A stretch of 61,707 bases of DNA. Source: Deltaproteobacteria bacterium RBG_16_64_85. Lineage in GTDB: Bacteria; Desulfobacterota; Deferrimicrobia; Deferrimicrobiales; Deferrimicrobiaceae. The DNA lies in assembly GCA_001798885.1 (NCBI GenBank), contig MGQW01000019.1, positions 1-61,707 on the forward strand, given 5' to 3'. A program made the translations under genes and the position numbers. Below the pieces are notes generated by a model, which was given only the letters and a program-made list of their open reading frames with translations, was not told the DNA's origin and searched no databases. The first letter of the stretch is position 1. Each line of letters begins with the position of its first letter. Shown piece by piece: positions 16,449 to 25,458 of the stretch.

Positions 16449-17813
16449 TTACGTTAGTATAACCGGAGTCGTTCCGCTGTCAACCGGTTTTGCAAACAGG
16501 TCCCATTCCCGCGCGCCGGTCACCCGGGCCCGGCAGAAGCCCCCCGCAGGGCCCGCGTAGCCGGCCAGGTGAACGGTCCCGTCCACCTCGGGGGCTTGGC
16601 CCCGGTGGCGTCCCACCGCGCGCTCCCGGGCAAGCGTCTTTTCGACCAGCACTTCCACCTTCTCGCCGATCATGGCCGCGTTCCTCGCGGCGAGAATGTC
16701 CGCCTGGACGTCCTGAACCCGGCGCACCCGCTCCTGACTCACCGGCTCGGACACCTGGGAACGCATGGAATGGGCCGGCGTCCCTTCCTCCCGGGAGTAC
16801 GGGAACACCCCGAGGTAGTCCCACCGGGTCTCGTGGACGAATCGGAGCAGCCGGTCGAACGCTTTCGCCGTCTCCCCGGGGAATCCGACGATCAGTGAGG
16901 TCCGCAGGAAGATCCCGGGGAGGCGTTCCCGCAACCGGGCGACAAGTTTCCCGACGTCATCGGGGGTGTAGCGCCGTCCCATCCTTGCGAGAACACCGGC
17001 GTCGATGTGCTGGACGGGGATGTCGAGGTAACGGCAGATCTTCTTTTCCGTCGCAAGGAGATCGATCAGGGAATCGTCGATCCTTCCCGGGTACAAGTAC
17101 AGGAGCCGCACCCATCGGATGCCCCGGATCGCGCAGATTTCCCGTACGAGGGGCGCAAGCGCCCTCTTCTCCCCCCGGTCCGCGCCGTACGAAGTGATGT
17201 CCTGTCCGATCAGGTTGACCTCGCGGGCTCCCCGGCGGACGAGCAGACGGGCTTCCGCCAGGATGGACTCCTTCGACCTGCTCTTCAAAGGCCCCCGGAT
17301 CATGGGGATCGCGCAGTAGGAGCAGCGGTTGTCGCACCCCTCGAGGATCTTCAGAAACGCCGATGCGATCCCTTCCACGGAAACGCGGCTCCGGTAGGCC
17401 TCGTCGCCGAGCGCCGCCTCCACGATATGGGTGCGGGGAGCCTCCCCCTCGAACATTTTCCGGATGAGACCCGGGAGGGCGGGAAGGTCTCCCGGCCCGA
17501 TGAAAAGGTCGACTTCCGGAAGGAGCTTCGGAAGATCCTCCCGGTATCGGGTCGCCATGCAGCCCGCCACGACCAGGCGGCGGATCCTCCCCTTTTCCTT
17601 GGCCTGTCCCCAAGCCAGGATCTCCCCGATCGATTCCTCCTTCGCGTCGCGGATGAAGCCGCAGGTGTTGACGATGGCCACGTCCGCTCGCCCGCCGGCG
17701 ACGACCCGGCAACCCTCCTCGGCGAGAAGACCGGTCATCACCTCGGTGTCCACCGTGTTCTTCGCGCACCCCAGCGTAAGGATGCGCACCGTGGGAGCCT
17801 TTCGCGGAATCAT
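16449..17813 (-). CDS. rimO: Ribosomal protein S12 methylthiotransferase RimO
   Basis: A 454-residue radical-SAM enzyme that adds a methylthio group to an Asp of ribosomal protein S12. The N-terminal UPF0004 domain has three cluster cysteines, C16 (TLGCAKN), C51 (NTCGFI) and C85 (AGCMA). The radical-SAM motif CDNRCSYC gives C160, C164 and C167. A TRAM domain closes the protein (VEVLVEKTLARERAVGRH onward). TLGCAKNTVDTEVM and the lack of the CxxxCPYC-type MiaB sequence favour RimO over MiaB. The first four bases overlap the lolA stop. Confidence 0.93.
   Translation of the reverse strand: MIPRKAPTVRILTLGCAKNTVDTEVMTGLLAEEGCRVVAGGRADVAIVNTCGFIRDAKEESIGEILAWGQAKEKGRIRRLVVAGCMATRYREDLPKLLPEVDLFIGPGDLPALPGLIRKMFEGEAPRTHIVEAALGDEAYRSRVSVEGIASAFLKILEGCDNRCSYCAIPMIRGPLKSRSKESILAEARLLVRRGAREVNLIGQDITSYGADRGEKRALAPLVREICAIRGIRWVRLLYLYPGRIDDSLIDLLATEKKICRYLDIPVQHIDAGVLARMGRRYTPDDVGKLVARLRERLPGIFLRTSLIVGFPGETAKAFDRLLRFVHETRWDYLGVFPYSREEGTPAHSMRSQVSEPVSQERVRRVQDVQADILAARNAAMIGEKVEVLVEKTLARERAVGRHRGQAPEVDGTVHLAGYAGPAGGFCRARVTGAREWDLFAKPVDSGTTPVILT
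16456..16483 (-). promoter_or_regulatory. Strong sigma-70-type promoter of the DksA-like gene
   Basis: On the minus strand a perfect TTGACA (16483-16478) is followed after 16 bases by TATACT (16461-16456), which matches five of six -10 positions. It lies inside the last codons of rimO, so the DksA-like gene can be expressed apart from rimO. The leader to the ATG at 16417 is about 30 bases. Confidence 0.7.
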
Positions 17814-18478
17814 CCGTCAACGATCTCGACGCCGGCAGGCTTCCGGAAGCGGAACAGCCGGGAAGGCAGGGAAGGATCGAGGGTCGTCCCCTCCAGGTAA
17901 AGGTGATTGGCCCCGCCCATCCGGTCATAGATGTGGATCTCCCGAACCAGAAGGTCTCCGTTCCCCACGACCAGGTCGATACGGCGCACTTCCGGTGCGT
18001 CGTCGCCGCGTGGAACGAGCCGCAGGGCGGTTTCGCCGCCACCCTTCCTCGGGACGGCCTCCTCCACCCGGAAGAGTTCCGTGATCTCCCCCTTCCCGAA
18101 GAGCAGCAGGAGCGGGACCTTCCCGCCGAGCGCCTTCTCGTCGATCTTCCGCCGGAAAACCTGGGGAGAATCGGCCGGCCGGAAAAACAGGTGTTCCCCG
18201 TCGGCCAGGAAGATCTGGGCGTCCTTGCCGCGGTAATCCCACCGCATCTTCAGGGGCCGCTCGAAATAGACCTGCCCGGAGGACTTGCGCACGATCCCCA
18301 GGTTCTGCAGCGGGACCTCCTGGCGGAACCGTGCGGAAAACGTCCGGGCGGTCGCATACTTTCCGGCCACCCTCTGCAGGAGGGCCTCCCCGGTTTCCTC
18401 CGTCCCCGTCGCCACGGAGGCTGCCGCAAGAAAAACAAAGAGGGCCGCCAGCGCGGCCCGTGCCCATGCGTGCCTCAA
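17810..18478 (-). CDS. lolA: Outer-membrane lipoprotein carrier protein LolA
   Basis: A 222-residue periplasmic chaperone that ferries lipoproteins to the outer membrane. The signal peptide is at 1-25 (ALFVFLAAASVATG). The mature part has LLQRVAGKYATARTFSARFRQEV, GQVYFERPLKMRWDYRG, QIFLADGEHLFFRPADSPQVFRRK and a C-terminal half-barrel ending FRKPAGVEIVDG. These match the LolA fold and motif order. It sits between a HAD hydrolase and rimO in the ftsK-lolA-rimO order known from related bacteria. Confidence 0.92.
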   Translation of the reverse strand: MRHAWARAALAALFVFLAAASVATGTEETGEALLQRVAGKYATARTFSARFRQEVPLQNLGIVRKSSGQVYFERPLKMRWDYRGKDAQIFLADGEHLFFRPADSPQVFRRKIDEKALGGKVPLLLLFGKGEITELFRVEEAVPRKGGGETALRLVPRGDDAPEVRRIDLVVGNGDLLVREIHIYDRMGGANHLYLEGTTLDPSLPSRLFRFRKPAGVEIVDG

Positions 18479-18549
18479 CGAGGGACGCTCCTTTCCTGAA
18501 AGACTCTCTCTATCTTACACCAACCGAGGTGTGCGCCGCCGGCCCGGTG

Positions 18550-19161
18550 TCAGAGGCTCGGGACTCGGACACCGACTGCGTCCAGGGACTCCAGAAGGGC
18601 TCCGTGGGAGACGTAGCGGATCCCCTGTAGCCCCAGCCGCCGTGCCCCCTCGGCGTACGCCTCGATGTCGTCGATGTAGACGCATTCCTCGGGCCGGGCC
18701 CGAAGTTTCCCGACGGCGTCGAGGTAGATCCTCTCTCCCGGCTTCATCTCCTTGACCTCGAAGGAGACCGTCACGGAGTCGAACAGGGGGAAGATCTCTA
18801 CCTGTTTGAAGTAATGCTCGAAGTGCCACTCGTTCGTGTTCGACAACAGCCCGATCTTGTACCTCTCCTTGAGCTGGCGGATGAGCCGGAACGTGGAGGG
18901 GATGGGAGTGAAGATCCCCGTGAAGGCCTTGAAAAAATCCTCCCTGGAAACCGACAGGTTTCCCCTTCTTGCCGCCTCGCGGAAAAAATCCTCCGAGGAG
19001 ATCCGGCCGGTTTCGTACCGGGCCGGCAGGTCGGATGCGTAGATCGCCATCTTCAAATCGTCGAAACGCCTGTCGGTATGGCAAATCAGGTTCCGGAGGA
19101 AGACGTCGTTATCGAACGCGCAGATCACGTTGCCGAAATCGAAAATGACGGCTTGGATCAT
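18550..19161 (-). CDS. HAD-family hydrolase (subfamily IA)
   Basis: A 203-residue haloacid-dehalogenase-type phosphatase. Motif I is VIFDFGNVICAFD, with Phe-Gly-Asn in place of the common DxDGTL, as in YihX-type sugar-phosphate phosphatases. Motif II is IGLLSNTN, and motif IV ECVYIDDIEAYAEGARRLG. A helical cap lies at about 20-85. The substrate is probably a small sugar phosphate, but cannot be told. The ATG at 19161 overlaps the ftsK TGA, so it is coupled to ftsK. Confidence 0.85.
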   Translation of the reverse strand: MIQAVIFDFGNVICAFDNDVFLRNLICHTDRRFDDLKMAIYASDLPARYETGRISSEDFFREAARRGNLSVSREDFFKAFTGIFTPIPSTFRLIRQLKERYKIGLLSNTNEWHFEHYFKQVEIFPLFDSVTVSFEVKEMKPGERIYLDAVGKLRARPEECVYIDDIEAYAEGARRLGLQGIRYVSHGALLESLDAVGVRVPSL

Positions 19162-21305
19162 GAGTCCTTGCGGGTCACATACACTTCCCGCGGCTTCCCC
19201 CCCTCGGAGGGCCCGACGATCCCCTGCCGTTCCATCTCCTCGATGATCCGGGCTGCCCGGTTGAAGCCGATCTGCAGCCGGCGCTGGAGGAGCGACACGG
19301 AGGCGCGGCCGGCCCGCGCCACCTCCTCCACGGCGTCGTCGAACTTCTCGTCCCTCGACGGGTCGGGCTCCTCTTCGGGCGCCTGGATCGTGATGGAGGG
19401 CTCGTAGACCGGCGCCCCCTGGGTACGGAGGTGCTCCACGACACGCTGGATCTCTCCCTCTCCCACGTAGGGGCCGTGGAGGCGCAGGATCCCTCCGACG
19501 CCCGGCTGGAGGAAGAGCATGTCCCCATAACCCAGGAGCGTCTCCGCGCCGGACTGCTCCAGGATGGTCCGGGAGTCGTACTGGGACGCCACCTTGAAGG
19601 AGATTCGCGCCGGGAAGTTCGCCTTGATCACGCCCGTAAGCACGTCCACGGAAGGCCTCTGGGTGGCGAAGATGAGATGGATCCCCGCCGCTCGCGCCAT
19701 CTGGGTCAGGCGGGTAATGGTATCCTCGAACTCTCTGCGCGACGCGGTTGTCATGACGAGGTCGGCCAGCTCGTCGATCACGATGACGATGTAAGGAAGG
19801 CGGACCAGCTCTTCCCCCTCCCCGTTCCGTGTCTTCGGGCGAAACGCGGAGCGCGAACGCTTCTCCACGAGCTGGTTGTAGGCGTCGATGTGCCGGACAC
19901 CGTTTTCCTGCATGAGCTGGTAGCGCCCGGTCATCTCCCCCACCGCCCACTTGAGCACCTGCCCCGCCTCCTTCGACTGGGTGAGAACGTTATGGTAGAG
20001 ATGGGGGATCCCTTCGTAGGGCGTGAGCTCGAGCATCTTGGGGTCGACCAGGATGAACCTCACCTCCTCGGGCGTCGCGCGGAACAGGATCGACAGGATC
20101 ATGGTATGGAGGGCGACGCTCTTCCCCGACCCTGTGGCGCCGGCGATCAGGAGGTGCGGCATCTTCGAGAGGTCCCGGACGACCGGTTCGCCGAAGATGT
20201 CCTTCCCGAGGGCAAGCGACAGAGTCGCCTCCGACTCCGCGTAAGGCCGGCTTCCGAGGATTTCCCGGAGGTTGATGCGGGCCCGTCCCTCGTTGGGGAT
20301 CTCGAAACCCATGACTCCCTTTCCGGGGATGTTGGGGACAACGCGGACCGATTCGCATCGCATCGCCAGCGCCAGATCGTCCGCCATCCCCACGACGCGG
20401 ATCGCTTTGATCCCCGGCGCCGGCCGGAATTCGTACGTGGTGACGAGGGGCCCGGTCCGGATCTCGGTGATCGTGCCGTCGATCCCGTACTGGGAGAGTT
20501 TTTCGATCAAGGTTTCCGCGTTCCTGTGGAGGGATTCCTCGTCCGCGCCGTTTCCTCCCGCAACGGCAGGCTCCAGCAGCTCCAGCGGCGGGAGCACGAA
20601 CTCCTTGCCGGCCGCCCGTGCGGCCTGCGCGGGCTCGGCGGGGGCGGGGGAGGGCGCAACGATGCGCGGTGGGGGCGCCTCCCTCGGGGGCTCCGGATGC
20701 GGGCTCGACGGCTCCCACTCCTCTTTCGGGGACAGCTTTTCCTTGACCATGGCGCGGACCTTCTCGGGGCTCGTCTTTCGCCGCCAGAGGGAGGGTATGC
20801 CGGAGAGCGGCAGTCCGGTGAACAGCATAAGGGAAAAGAGCAGGAGCGCGGAGAGGCAGAGGAGCCCCCCCACGGGGTTCAGCAGCCTCCCGAAGAAATT
20901 GACTCCCAGCAGGTATCCCACGATCCCCGGCAGGAAGATGCCCTGGTCGAGGATCCGGATGTGCCCGGTGAAGAAGCTCAAGACCCCGAGCAGGCAGCAG
21001 ACGGCGATCAGCCCCCCCGCGGCCCGGCCCCACTTTCCGGAGATCCCCTCCCCGCGGAAGGTCCAGTAGGCGAGAGCCAGGCACAGGGCGGGGAAACCGA
21101 TGGCCCCGATTCCGAACAGCTGCAGCAGCAGATCGGAGAGGATCGCGCCCACCCATCCCCCCCAGTTCCTGATTCCTCCCGCCCCGGAACTCCAGGCGGA
21201 GAGGGAAGGATCGACCTGGTGGAACGACACCAGCGCCACCGTGAGGAAGATCCCGATGGTCAAAAACAGGATGGCCAGGGCGTCCCGTCGGATCTTCTCT
21301 CCCAT
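19158..21305 (-). CDS. ftsK: DNA translocase FtsK/SpoIIIE
   Basis: A 715-residue septal DNA pump. Four hydrophobic membrane segments occupy about residues 10-165. A proline- and acid-rich linker (about 185-230) follows. The motor has Walker A GATGSGKSV near 387, VRFILVDPKMLELTPYEGIPHLYHNVLT and YIVIVIDELADLVMT. The C-terminal winged-helix gamma domain (SLLQRRLQIGFNRAARIIEEMERQGIVGP) recognises KOPS-like sites. The linker is short compared with E. coli FtsK, as usual outside gammaproteobacteria. It is followed by HAD, lolA and rimO. Confidence 0.96.
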   Translation of the reverse strand: MGEKIRRDALAILFLTIGIFLTVALVSFHQVDPSLSAWSSGAGGIRNWGGWVGAILSDLLLQLFGIGAIGFPALCLALAYWTFRGEGISGKWGRAAGGLIAVCCLLGVLSFFTGHIRILDQGIFLPGIVGYLLGVNFFGRLLNPVGGLLCLSALLLFSLMLFTGLPLSGIPSLWRRKTSPEKVRAMVKEKLSPKEEWEPSSPHPEPPREAPPPRIVAPSPAPAEPAQAARAAGKEFVLPPLELLEPAVAGGNGADEESLHRNAETLIEKLSQYGIDGTITEIRTGPLVTTYEFRPAPGIKAIRVVGMADDLALAMRCESVRVVPNIPGKGVMGFEIPNEGRARINLREILGSRPYAESEATLSLALGKDIFGEPVVRDLSKMPHLLIAGATGSGKSVALHTMILSILFRATPEEVRFILVDPKMLELTPYEGIPHLYHNVLTQSKEAGQVLKWAVGEMTGRYQLMQENGVRHIDAYNQLVEKRSRSAFRPKTRNGEGEELVRLPYIVIVIDELADLVMTTASRREFEDTITRLTQMARAAGIHLIFATQRPSVDVLTGVIKANFPARISFKVASQYDSRTILEQSGAETLLGYGDMLFLQPGVGGILRLHGPYVGEGEIQRVVEHLRTQGAPVYEPSITIQAPEEEPDPSRDEKFDDAVEEVARAGRASVSLLQRRLQIGFNRAARIIEEMERQGIVGPSEGGKPREVYVTRKDS

Positions 21306-22958
21306 CTAAAGCTCCAGTACCACGGGGAGGATCACCGGCTTGCGCTCGAGGCGCTTGTTGAAGTACCGGCGCAGCGCCTTCCGGATGTCGGTCTGGATCT
21401 CCGTGAGGTCCTTCCTCGCCTCGACGCCGCTATCCTCCCACGTCTTGAGCACGATCCCCCGGGCCTCCTCGACGCTCGCCTCGGAGCCGTTCTCCGTGAC
21501 GACGCCCCGGGTCAAAATGTCCGGCCCGTACAGGATCTCCCCGGTTGTGGAGGAGAGGACCAGGACCACCATCACCATCCCCACCTGCGAAAGCTGGTAC
21601 CGGTCCTTGAGGATGAAGCTCTCCACGTCGCCCACCCCTTTCCCGTCCACGAAAAAACGGCCGACGGCGAGCTTTCCGGCCCTCGCCAGCTCCCCTCCCG
21701 AAAATTCCAGGATGTCCCCGTTCAAGGCCACCTCGGAGTGCGGGACGTCCATTTCTCTCGCCAGGTTCCTGTGCCGAAAGAGGAAGCGCGGGTCGCCGTG
21801 GATCGGGATGAAGATCTTCGGCCGCACCGTGCCGATCATGATCTTCAGCTCCTCGCGGCTGGCGTGGCCCGAGACGTGGACCTCGGAAATCCTTTCGTGG
21901 AGCACCTCCGCGCCGGCCAGGAACAGGTGGTTGATCACGCTGGCGATCGCCCGCTCGTTTCCCGGGATGAACTTGGAGGAAAGGACGGCGGTGTCCCCCT
22001 CCCGGACCCGGACGTGCTTGTGCTCGCCCAGCGCCATGAGCGTCAACGCGGAGCGGGGCTCCCCCTGGCTCCCCGTCGTCAGCACGACGACGCTCCGGTC
22101 GGGCAGCGTCTCCGCTTCCTCGACGGGAAGCAGGACGTCGGGACGCGGGAGCTTCATGCACCCGAGGTCCAGCGCGGTGGCGACGTTGCGGACCATGCTC
22201 CTGCCGCAGAGCGCCACCCGGCGGCCGTGGCGGGCGGCCGCCGTGAGCACCCCCTGGATCCGGTGGATGTTGGAGGAGAACATCGCTACGATGACCCGCC
22301 CCTGCGCGTCCCCGAAGATCTCCGACAGCGCCTCCCCCACGAACGCCTCCGGCAGGCTGTGCCCTTCCCGCTCCACGTTGGTGGAATCGGAGAACAGCGC
22401 CGTGACCCTCTCCTCGGAGGCCAGGCGCGCGAGACGGGCGACGGCGGTCGGGACGCCGTCGGGCGGGCGCGGATCGATCTTGAAGTCCCCGGTGTGGACA
22501 AAAACACCCTCCCCGCAGCGCAGGATGTACCCGACGCCATCGGGGATGCTGTGGCAGACCGGGAAGGCCTCGATGTCGAAGCTCCCCAGGCGGAAACGCT
22601 CGGACCTGCCGATCGTGACGAGCCTTGCCGCCCCGTCCAGGTCGTACTCTTCGAGGCGGTGCCGGAGAAGACCGAGCGTCAGCGGGGTTCCATGGACCGG
22701 GACGTCGAACTCCTTGAGGAGGAACGAGACCGCCCCGATGTGGTCTTCGTGGCCGTGGGTGAGAAGGAGCCCTTTCAGGCGCGGAGCCACTTCCCGCAAG
22801 ACGTCGAAATCGGGGATGACGTAGTCGATCCCCAGCATCGTGTCGTCGGGAAACATCAGCCCCGCGTCGATCAGGAGGGCCGACTCCCCGTCGTCGAACA
22901 GCATGGAGTTCAGCCCGATCTCCCCGAGCCCTCCCAGGGGCACGACGCGCAGCGGCAT
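21306..22958 (-). CDS. rnj: Ribonuclease J
   Basis: A 550-residue metallo-beta-lactamase/beta-CASP ribonuclease with 5'-exo and endo activity on mRNA. The zinc motif LLLTHGHEDHIG is at about 65-75, FVHTGDFKID follows, and beta-CASP blocks include FSDSTNVEREG, VIVAMFSSNIHRIQGV, VVLTTGSQGEP and IHGDPRFLFRH. A C-terminal domain ends RYFNKRLERKPVILPVVLEL. The ATG at 22958 has GAGG five bases upstream; a GTG at 22964 is an alternative. It directly precedes ftsK. Confidence 0.95.
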   Translation of the reverse strand: MPLRVVPLGGLGEIGLNSMLFDDGESALLIDAGLMFPDDTMLGIDYVIPDFDVLREVAPRLKGLLLTHGHEDHIGAVSFLLKEFDVPVHGTPLTLGLLRHRLEEYDLDGAARLVTIGRSERFRLGSFDIEAFPVCHSIPDGVGYILRCGEGVFVHTGDFKIDPRPPDGVPTAVARLARLASEERVTALFSDSTNVEREGHSLPEAFVGEALSEIFGDAQGRVIVAMFSSNIHRIQGVLTAAARHGRRVALCGRSMVRNVATALDLGCMKLPRPDVLLPVEEAETLPDRSVVVLTTGSQGEPRSALTLMALGEHKHVRVREGDTAVLSSKFIPGNERAIASVINHLFLAGAEVLHERISEVHVSGHASREELKIMIGTVRPKIFIPIHGDPRFLFRHRNLAREMDVPHSEVALNGDILEFSGGELARAGKLAVGRFFVDGKGVGDVESFILKDRYQLSQVGMVMVVLVLSSTTGEILYGPDILTRGVVTENGSEASVEEARGIVLKTWEDSGVEARKDLTEIQTDIRKALRRYFNKRLERKPVILPVVLEL

Positions 22959-23033
22959 CTTCACCTCGCAACCATAAAACGTATCATGAAACGGCGACGA
23001 TATGGCTTCCTCGCTACCCGGATCCCGCCAGAA

Positions 23034-23837
23034 CTACTCCCGAGGCCGGATCCTCGTCGGCGCCGGCTCGGAGCTCGAATCCTCCTTCAATAATGATCTC
23101 TTCCGGTTGGATTCTCGCCCGCTCGCGCCCGGACCTCGTGTCCGGGCTGCGCGGGCGGAGAGGATCCGGCGCCTCGCCTCCTCCGCGATCGCCTGCTTGG
23201 AGGAGGAGCCGCTGCTTTCGGGGAGGATCGGCTCCAGGACGCGCACCACCATCTCCGCCGGTTGGAAGAGGAGGGAGCCTTTGGGGAGGGCGTGCCGGCC
23301 GCCGTCGATATAGACGGGCAGAATGGGGACGCCCGCCTTTTGGGCGATGTAGAACGCCCCGGTCTTGAACTCCCCGATCTCGCCGTCGGGGCTGCGCGTC
23401 CCCTCGGGGAAAACGACGACGACCTGCCCCTTTGCAATTCTCCGGACCGCCTCCCGCATCAGGTGGACCGCGTCGCGCGGGTCGTCCCGGTCGATGAACA
23501 GGTTTCCGGCGAAACCCATCGCCTTCCCGAAGAGGGGAATTTCCCCCAGTTCCCTCTTCGCCAGGAACTTGATCTCCCTCGGGAACACCGAGAGAAAGAG
23601 GGGGATGTCCACAAGGCTCTGGTGGTTCGACACGAGGATCGCCCCCCCTTCCGGCAGGCGTTCCAGGCCTTCCGTCTGGACCCGCCATCCGCCGAGCCGG
23701 ATGACCCCCCTTCCCCACCACCCCATGACCCTGCCGGCGGCGCCCTCGGAACGTGCAACCGCACCGCAGAGGAACGCGCCCAGCGAACTGAGGAGGGTGA
23801 GAAAAAATATCGCGAGGGACTTGATTGCGCCCGTCAT
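23034..23837 (-). CDS. plsC: 1-acyl-sn-glycerol-3-phosphate acyltransferase
   Basis: A 267-residue membrane enzyme that acylates lysophosphatidate in phospholipid synthesis. A hydrophobic N-terminal helix (AIFFLTLLSSLGAFLCGAV) precedes the catalytic NHQSLVD (NHX4D, 71-77) and the substrate motif FPEGTRS (143-149); the third motif is VPILPVYIDGG. The basic, low-complexity C-terminal 30 residues are unusual and may be non-functional. The ATG shares one base with the radC TGA (TGATG). Confidence 0.92.
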   Translation of the reverse strand: MTGAIKSLAIFFLTLLSSLGAFLCGAVARSEGAAGRVMGWWGRGVIRLGGWRVQTEGLERLPEGGAILVSNHQSLVDIPLFLSVFPREIKFLAKRELGEIPLFGKAMGFAGNLFIDRDDPRDAVHLMREAVRRIAKGQVVVVFPEGTRSPDGEIGEFKTGAFYIAQKAGVPILPVYIDGGRHALPKGSLLFQPAEMVVRVLEPILPESSGSSSKQAIAEEARRRILSARAARTRGPGASGRESNRKRSLLKEDSSSEPAPTRIRPRE

Positions 23838-24415
23838 CACCAATCCGCTTCCTCCCGGAAGCTGTAGAAGGAACCGTCGCCTATTATGACATGATCGAGA
23901 ACCGCGATCCCCACGATTCCTCCCGCCGAACGAAGGCGTTTCGTGACCTCCCGGTCCTCGGGGCTCGGAGCGGGGTCGCCGCTGGGGTGGTTGTGGACCA
24001 GAAGGATCGAGGCGGCCCGTTCCCGGACGGCGGGGGCAAACACTTCCCGGGGGTGGATGAGGCTTCCGTTCAGGATCCCGGTCGAGACACGGATATCCTG
24101 CATCGGCCGGTTCTTGACGTCCAGCAGGAGGACGATGAACGCCTCGACCGGAAGGTCCGCCAGAAGGTAGCGATAGCGGTCGAACACGTCGGCCGCCGAC
24201 CGGAACGGCTCGGGGAGGGAAGGGGGAGCCGAGAGGGCCCGGCGGACGATCTCGACCGTCGCCTCCCATCGCGCCTTCCGCGCCGCGTCGGCCGTTTCCT
24301 CCCCACGGGCCACGCTTCGCATCCGCTCCCAGTCCTCCGGAAAGGCCACTCGAAAGAGGTCCGCCTCCTCCGACGTCTCCAGCGGCCTGTCGTTGCGGCC
24401 GGGAATCTTCCGCAT
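23837..24415 (-). CDS. radC: RadC/JAB1-type protein with divergent N-terminus
   Basis: A 192-residue protein whose C-terminal 110 residues are a clear RadC MPN/JAMM domain: FIVLLLDVKNRPMQ, STGILNGSLIHPREVFAPAV, and the metal motif LLVHNHPSGDPAPSPED with His141, His143 and Asp154. The N-terminal helix-hairpin-helix part of standard RadC (PREKLL...DAELLAILLRTG) is not recognisable; the region reads RPLETSEEADLFRVAFPEDWE. The precise function of RadC is unsettled, and a role in DNA repair is doubtful. GGAAGGGAG stands before ATG 24415; another ATG at 24466 lacks a ribosome site. Confidence 0.82.
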   Translation of the reverse strand: MRKIPGRNDRPLETSEEADLFRVAFPEDWERMRSVARGEETADAARKARWEATVEIVRRALSAPPSLPEPFRSAADVFDRYRYLLADLPVEAFIVLLLDVKNRPMQDIRVSTGILNGSLIHPREVFAPAVRERAASILLVHNHPSGDPAPSPEDREVTKRLRSAGGIVGIAVLDHVIIGDGSFYSFREEADW

Positions 24416-24510
24416 GGCTTCTCCCTTCCGGGGAATGGGCGGGAATGCCTTCAACTTCCATTCCAAAAAAACCCCAAAGAACGAAATTCCTTTCGGCGAT
24501 AATAAAAGAC

Positions 24511-25458
24511 ATGGACTTCGCGGAAGCCAGATCGGCGATCCATCGGCTGCGCGACAACGTCGAGTCGGTCCTTCTCGGGAAGCGGGAAGCCGTGGAGCTT
24601 GCGATTTCCTCCTTCCTGGCGGGTGGGCACATCCTTCTGGAGGACATGCCGGGAACGGGGAAGACGACGCTGGCGCGAGCCATCGCCGCGAGCATCTCGG
24701 GGACGTTCCGCCGCGTGCAGTTCACGAGCGACCTTCTCCCGCAGGACGTTCTCGGGGTCCACATCTTCGACGCGGACAAGCGGAACTTCACGTTCTCTCC
24801 CGGTCCCCTGTTCGCCAACATCGTCCTCGCGGACGAGATCAACCGGAGCAACCCGAGGGCGCAGAGCGCCCTGCTCGAAGGAATGAGCGAGCGCCAGGTC
24901 ACCGTGGAGAACCGGACGTACGCCCTGCCCGACCCCTTCCTGGTCATCGCTACCCAGAACCCCTTCGATCAGCACGGAACCTATCCCCTCCCTGAATCCC
25001 AGCTCGACCGGTTCAATCTCCGGCTGCGGCTTTCCTACCCGGACCGGAATTCGGAACTGCGGCTGATACGGGAAAACAACCTGTTCACCAGCCGGGACGG
25101 CGTCCTGCCCGTCCTCCTCTCCGAGCAGATGCGGGAATGCCGCATCCTGGTAAACCAGGTCACGGTGCGCGAGCCGGTCGTGTCCTACATCTACCGGATC
25201 GTGGAAGCGACGCGGACGCATCCGGCGGTGCGGCTGGGGGCGTCCCCCCGCGGAGCAATTGGGCTCAAGAGCACCTCTCAGGCGCTGGCGTTCCTCACGG
25301 GCCGGGACCACGTTGTCCCCGGCGATGTCAAGAGGGTGGCGCCGGCCGTGTTGTGCCACCGCATCTTTCTGAAAGGATCTCCCGGGGGGGACGCATCCGC
25401 CGAGGCCGCGGCGGCGGTGATCGAAGAAATCCTCGAGGCCGTCCCGCCGCCGGTATGA
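24511..25458 (+). CDS. MoxR-family AAA+ ATPase
   Basis: A 315-residue AAA+ protein of the MoxR class. Walker A is MPGTGKTTL (46-54), Walker B ANIVLADEINRS (102-113), and sensor 1 DPFLVIATQNPFDQHGTYPLPESQLDRF. MoxR proteins act as chaperones or activators, often with a DUF58 partner and a transglutaminase, exactly the two genes that follow here. No Shine-Dalgarno sequence is visible; GATAAT lies seven bases before the ATG, suggesting a leaderless message. An ATG at 24445 is open but falls in the divergent intergenic region. Its TGA overlaps the next ATG. Confidence 0.92.
   Translation: MDFAEARSAIHRLRDNVESVLLGKREAVELAISSFLAGGHILLEDMPGTGKTTLARAIAASISGTFRRVQFTSDLLPQDVLGVHIFDADKRNFTFSPGPLFANIVLADEINRSNPRAQSALLEGMSERQVTVENRTYALPDPFLVIATQNPFDQHGTYPLPESQLDRFNLRLRLSYPDRNSELRLIRENNLFTSRDGVLPVLLSEQMRECRILVNQVTVREPVVSYIYRIVEATRTHPAVRLGASPRGAIGLKSTSQALAFLTGRDHVVPGDVKRVAPAVLCHRIFLKGSPGGDASAEAAAAVIEEILEAVPPPV

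Noticed and set aside
19431-23093. A 1220-codon open frame antisense to ftsK and RNase J
   Set aside because: Long antisense frames are expected in GC-rich DNA. The translation is rich in Arg, Asp, Gly and His with no motif, and the other strand has two complete, conserved genes.
24432-24464. GGAATGG/CCATTCC symmetry between radC and moxR as an operator
   Set aside because: The 19-base gap and the presence of similar GGAATG words nearby make chance likely.
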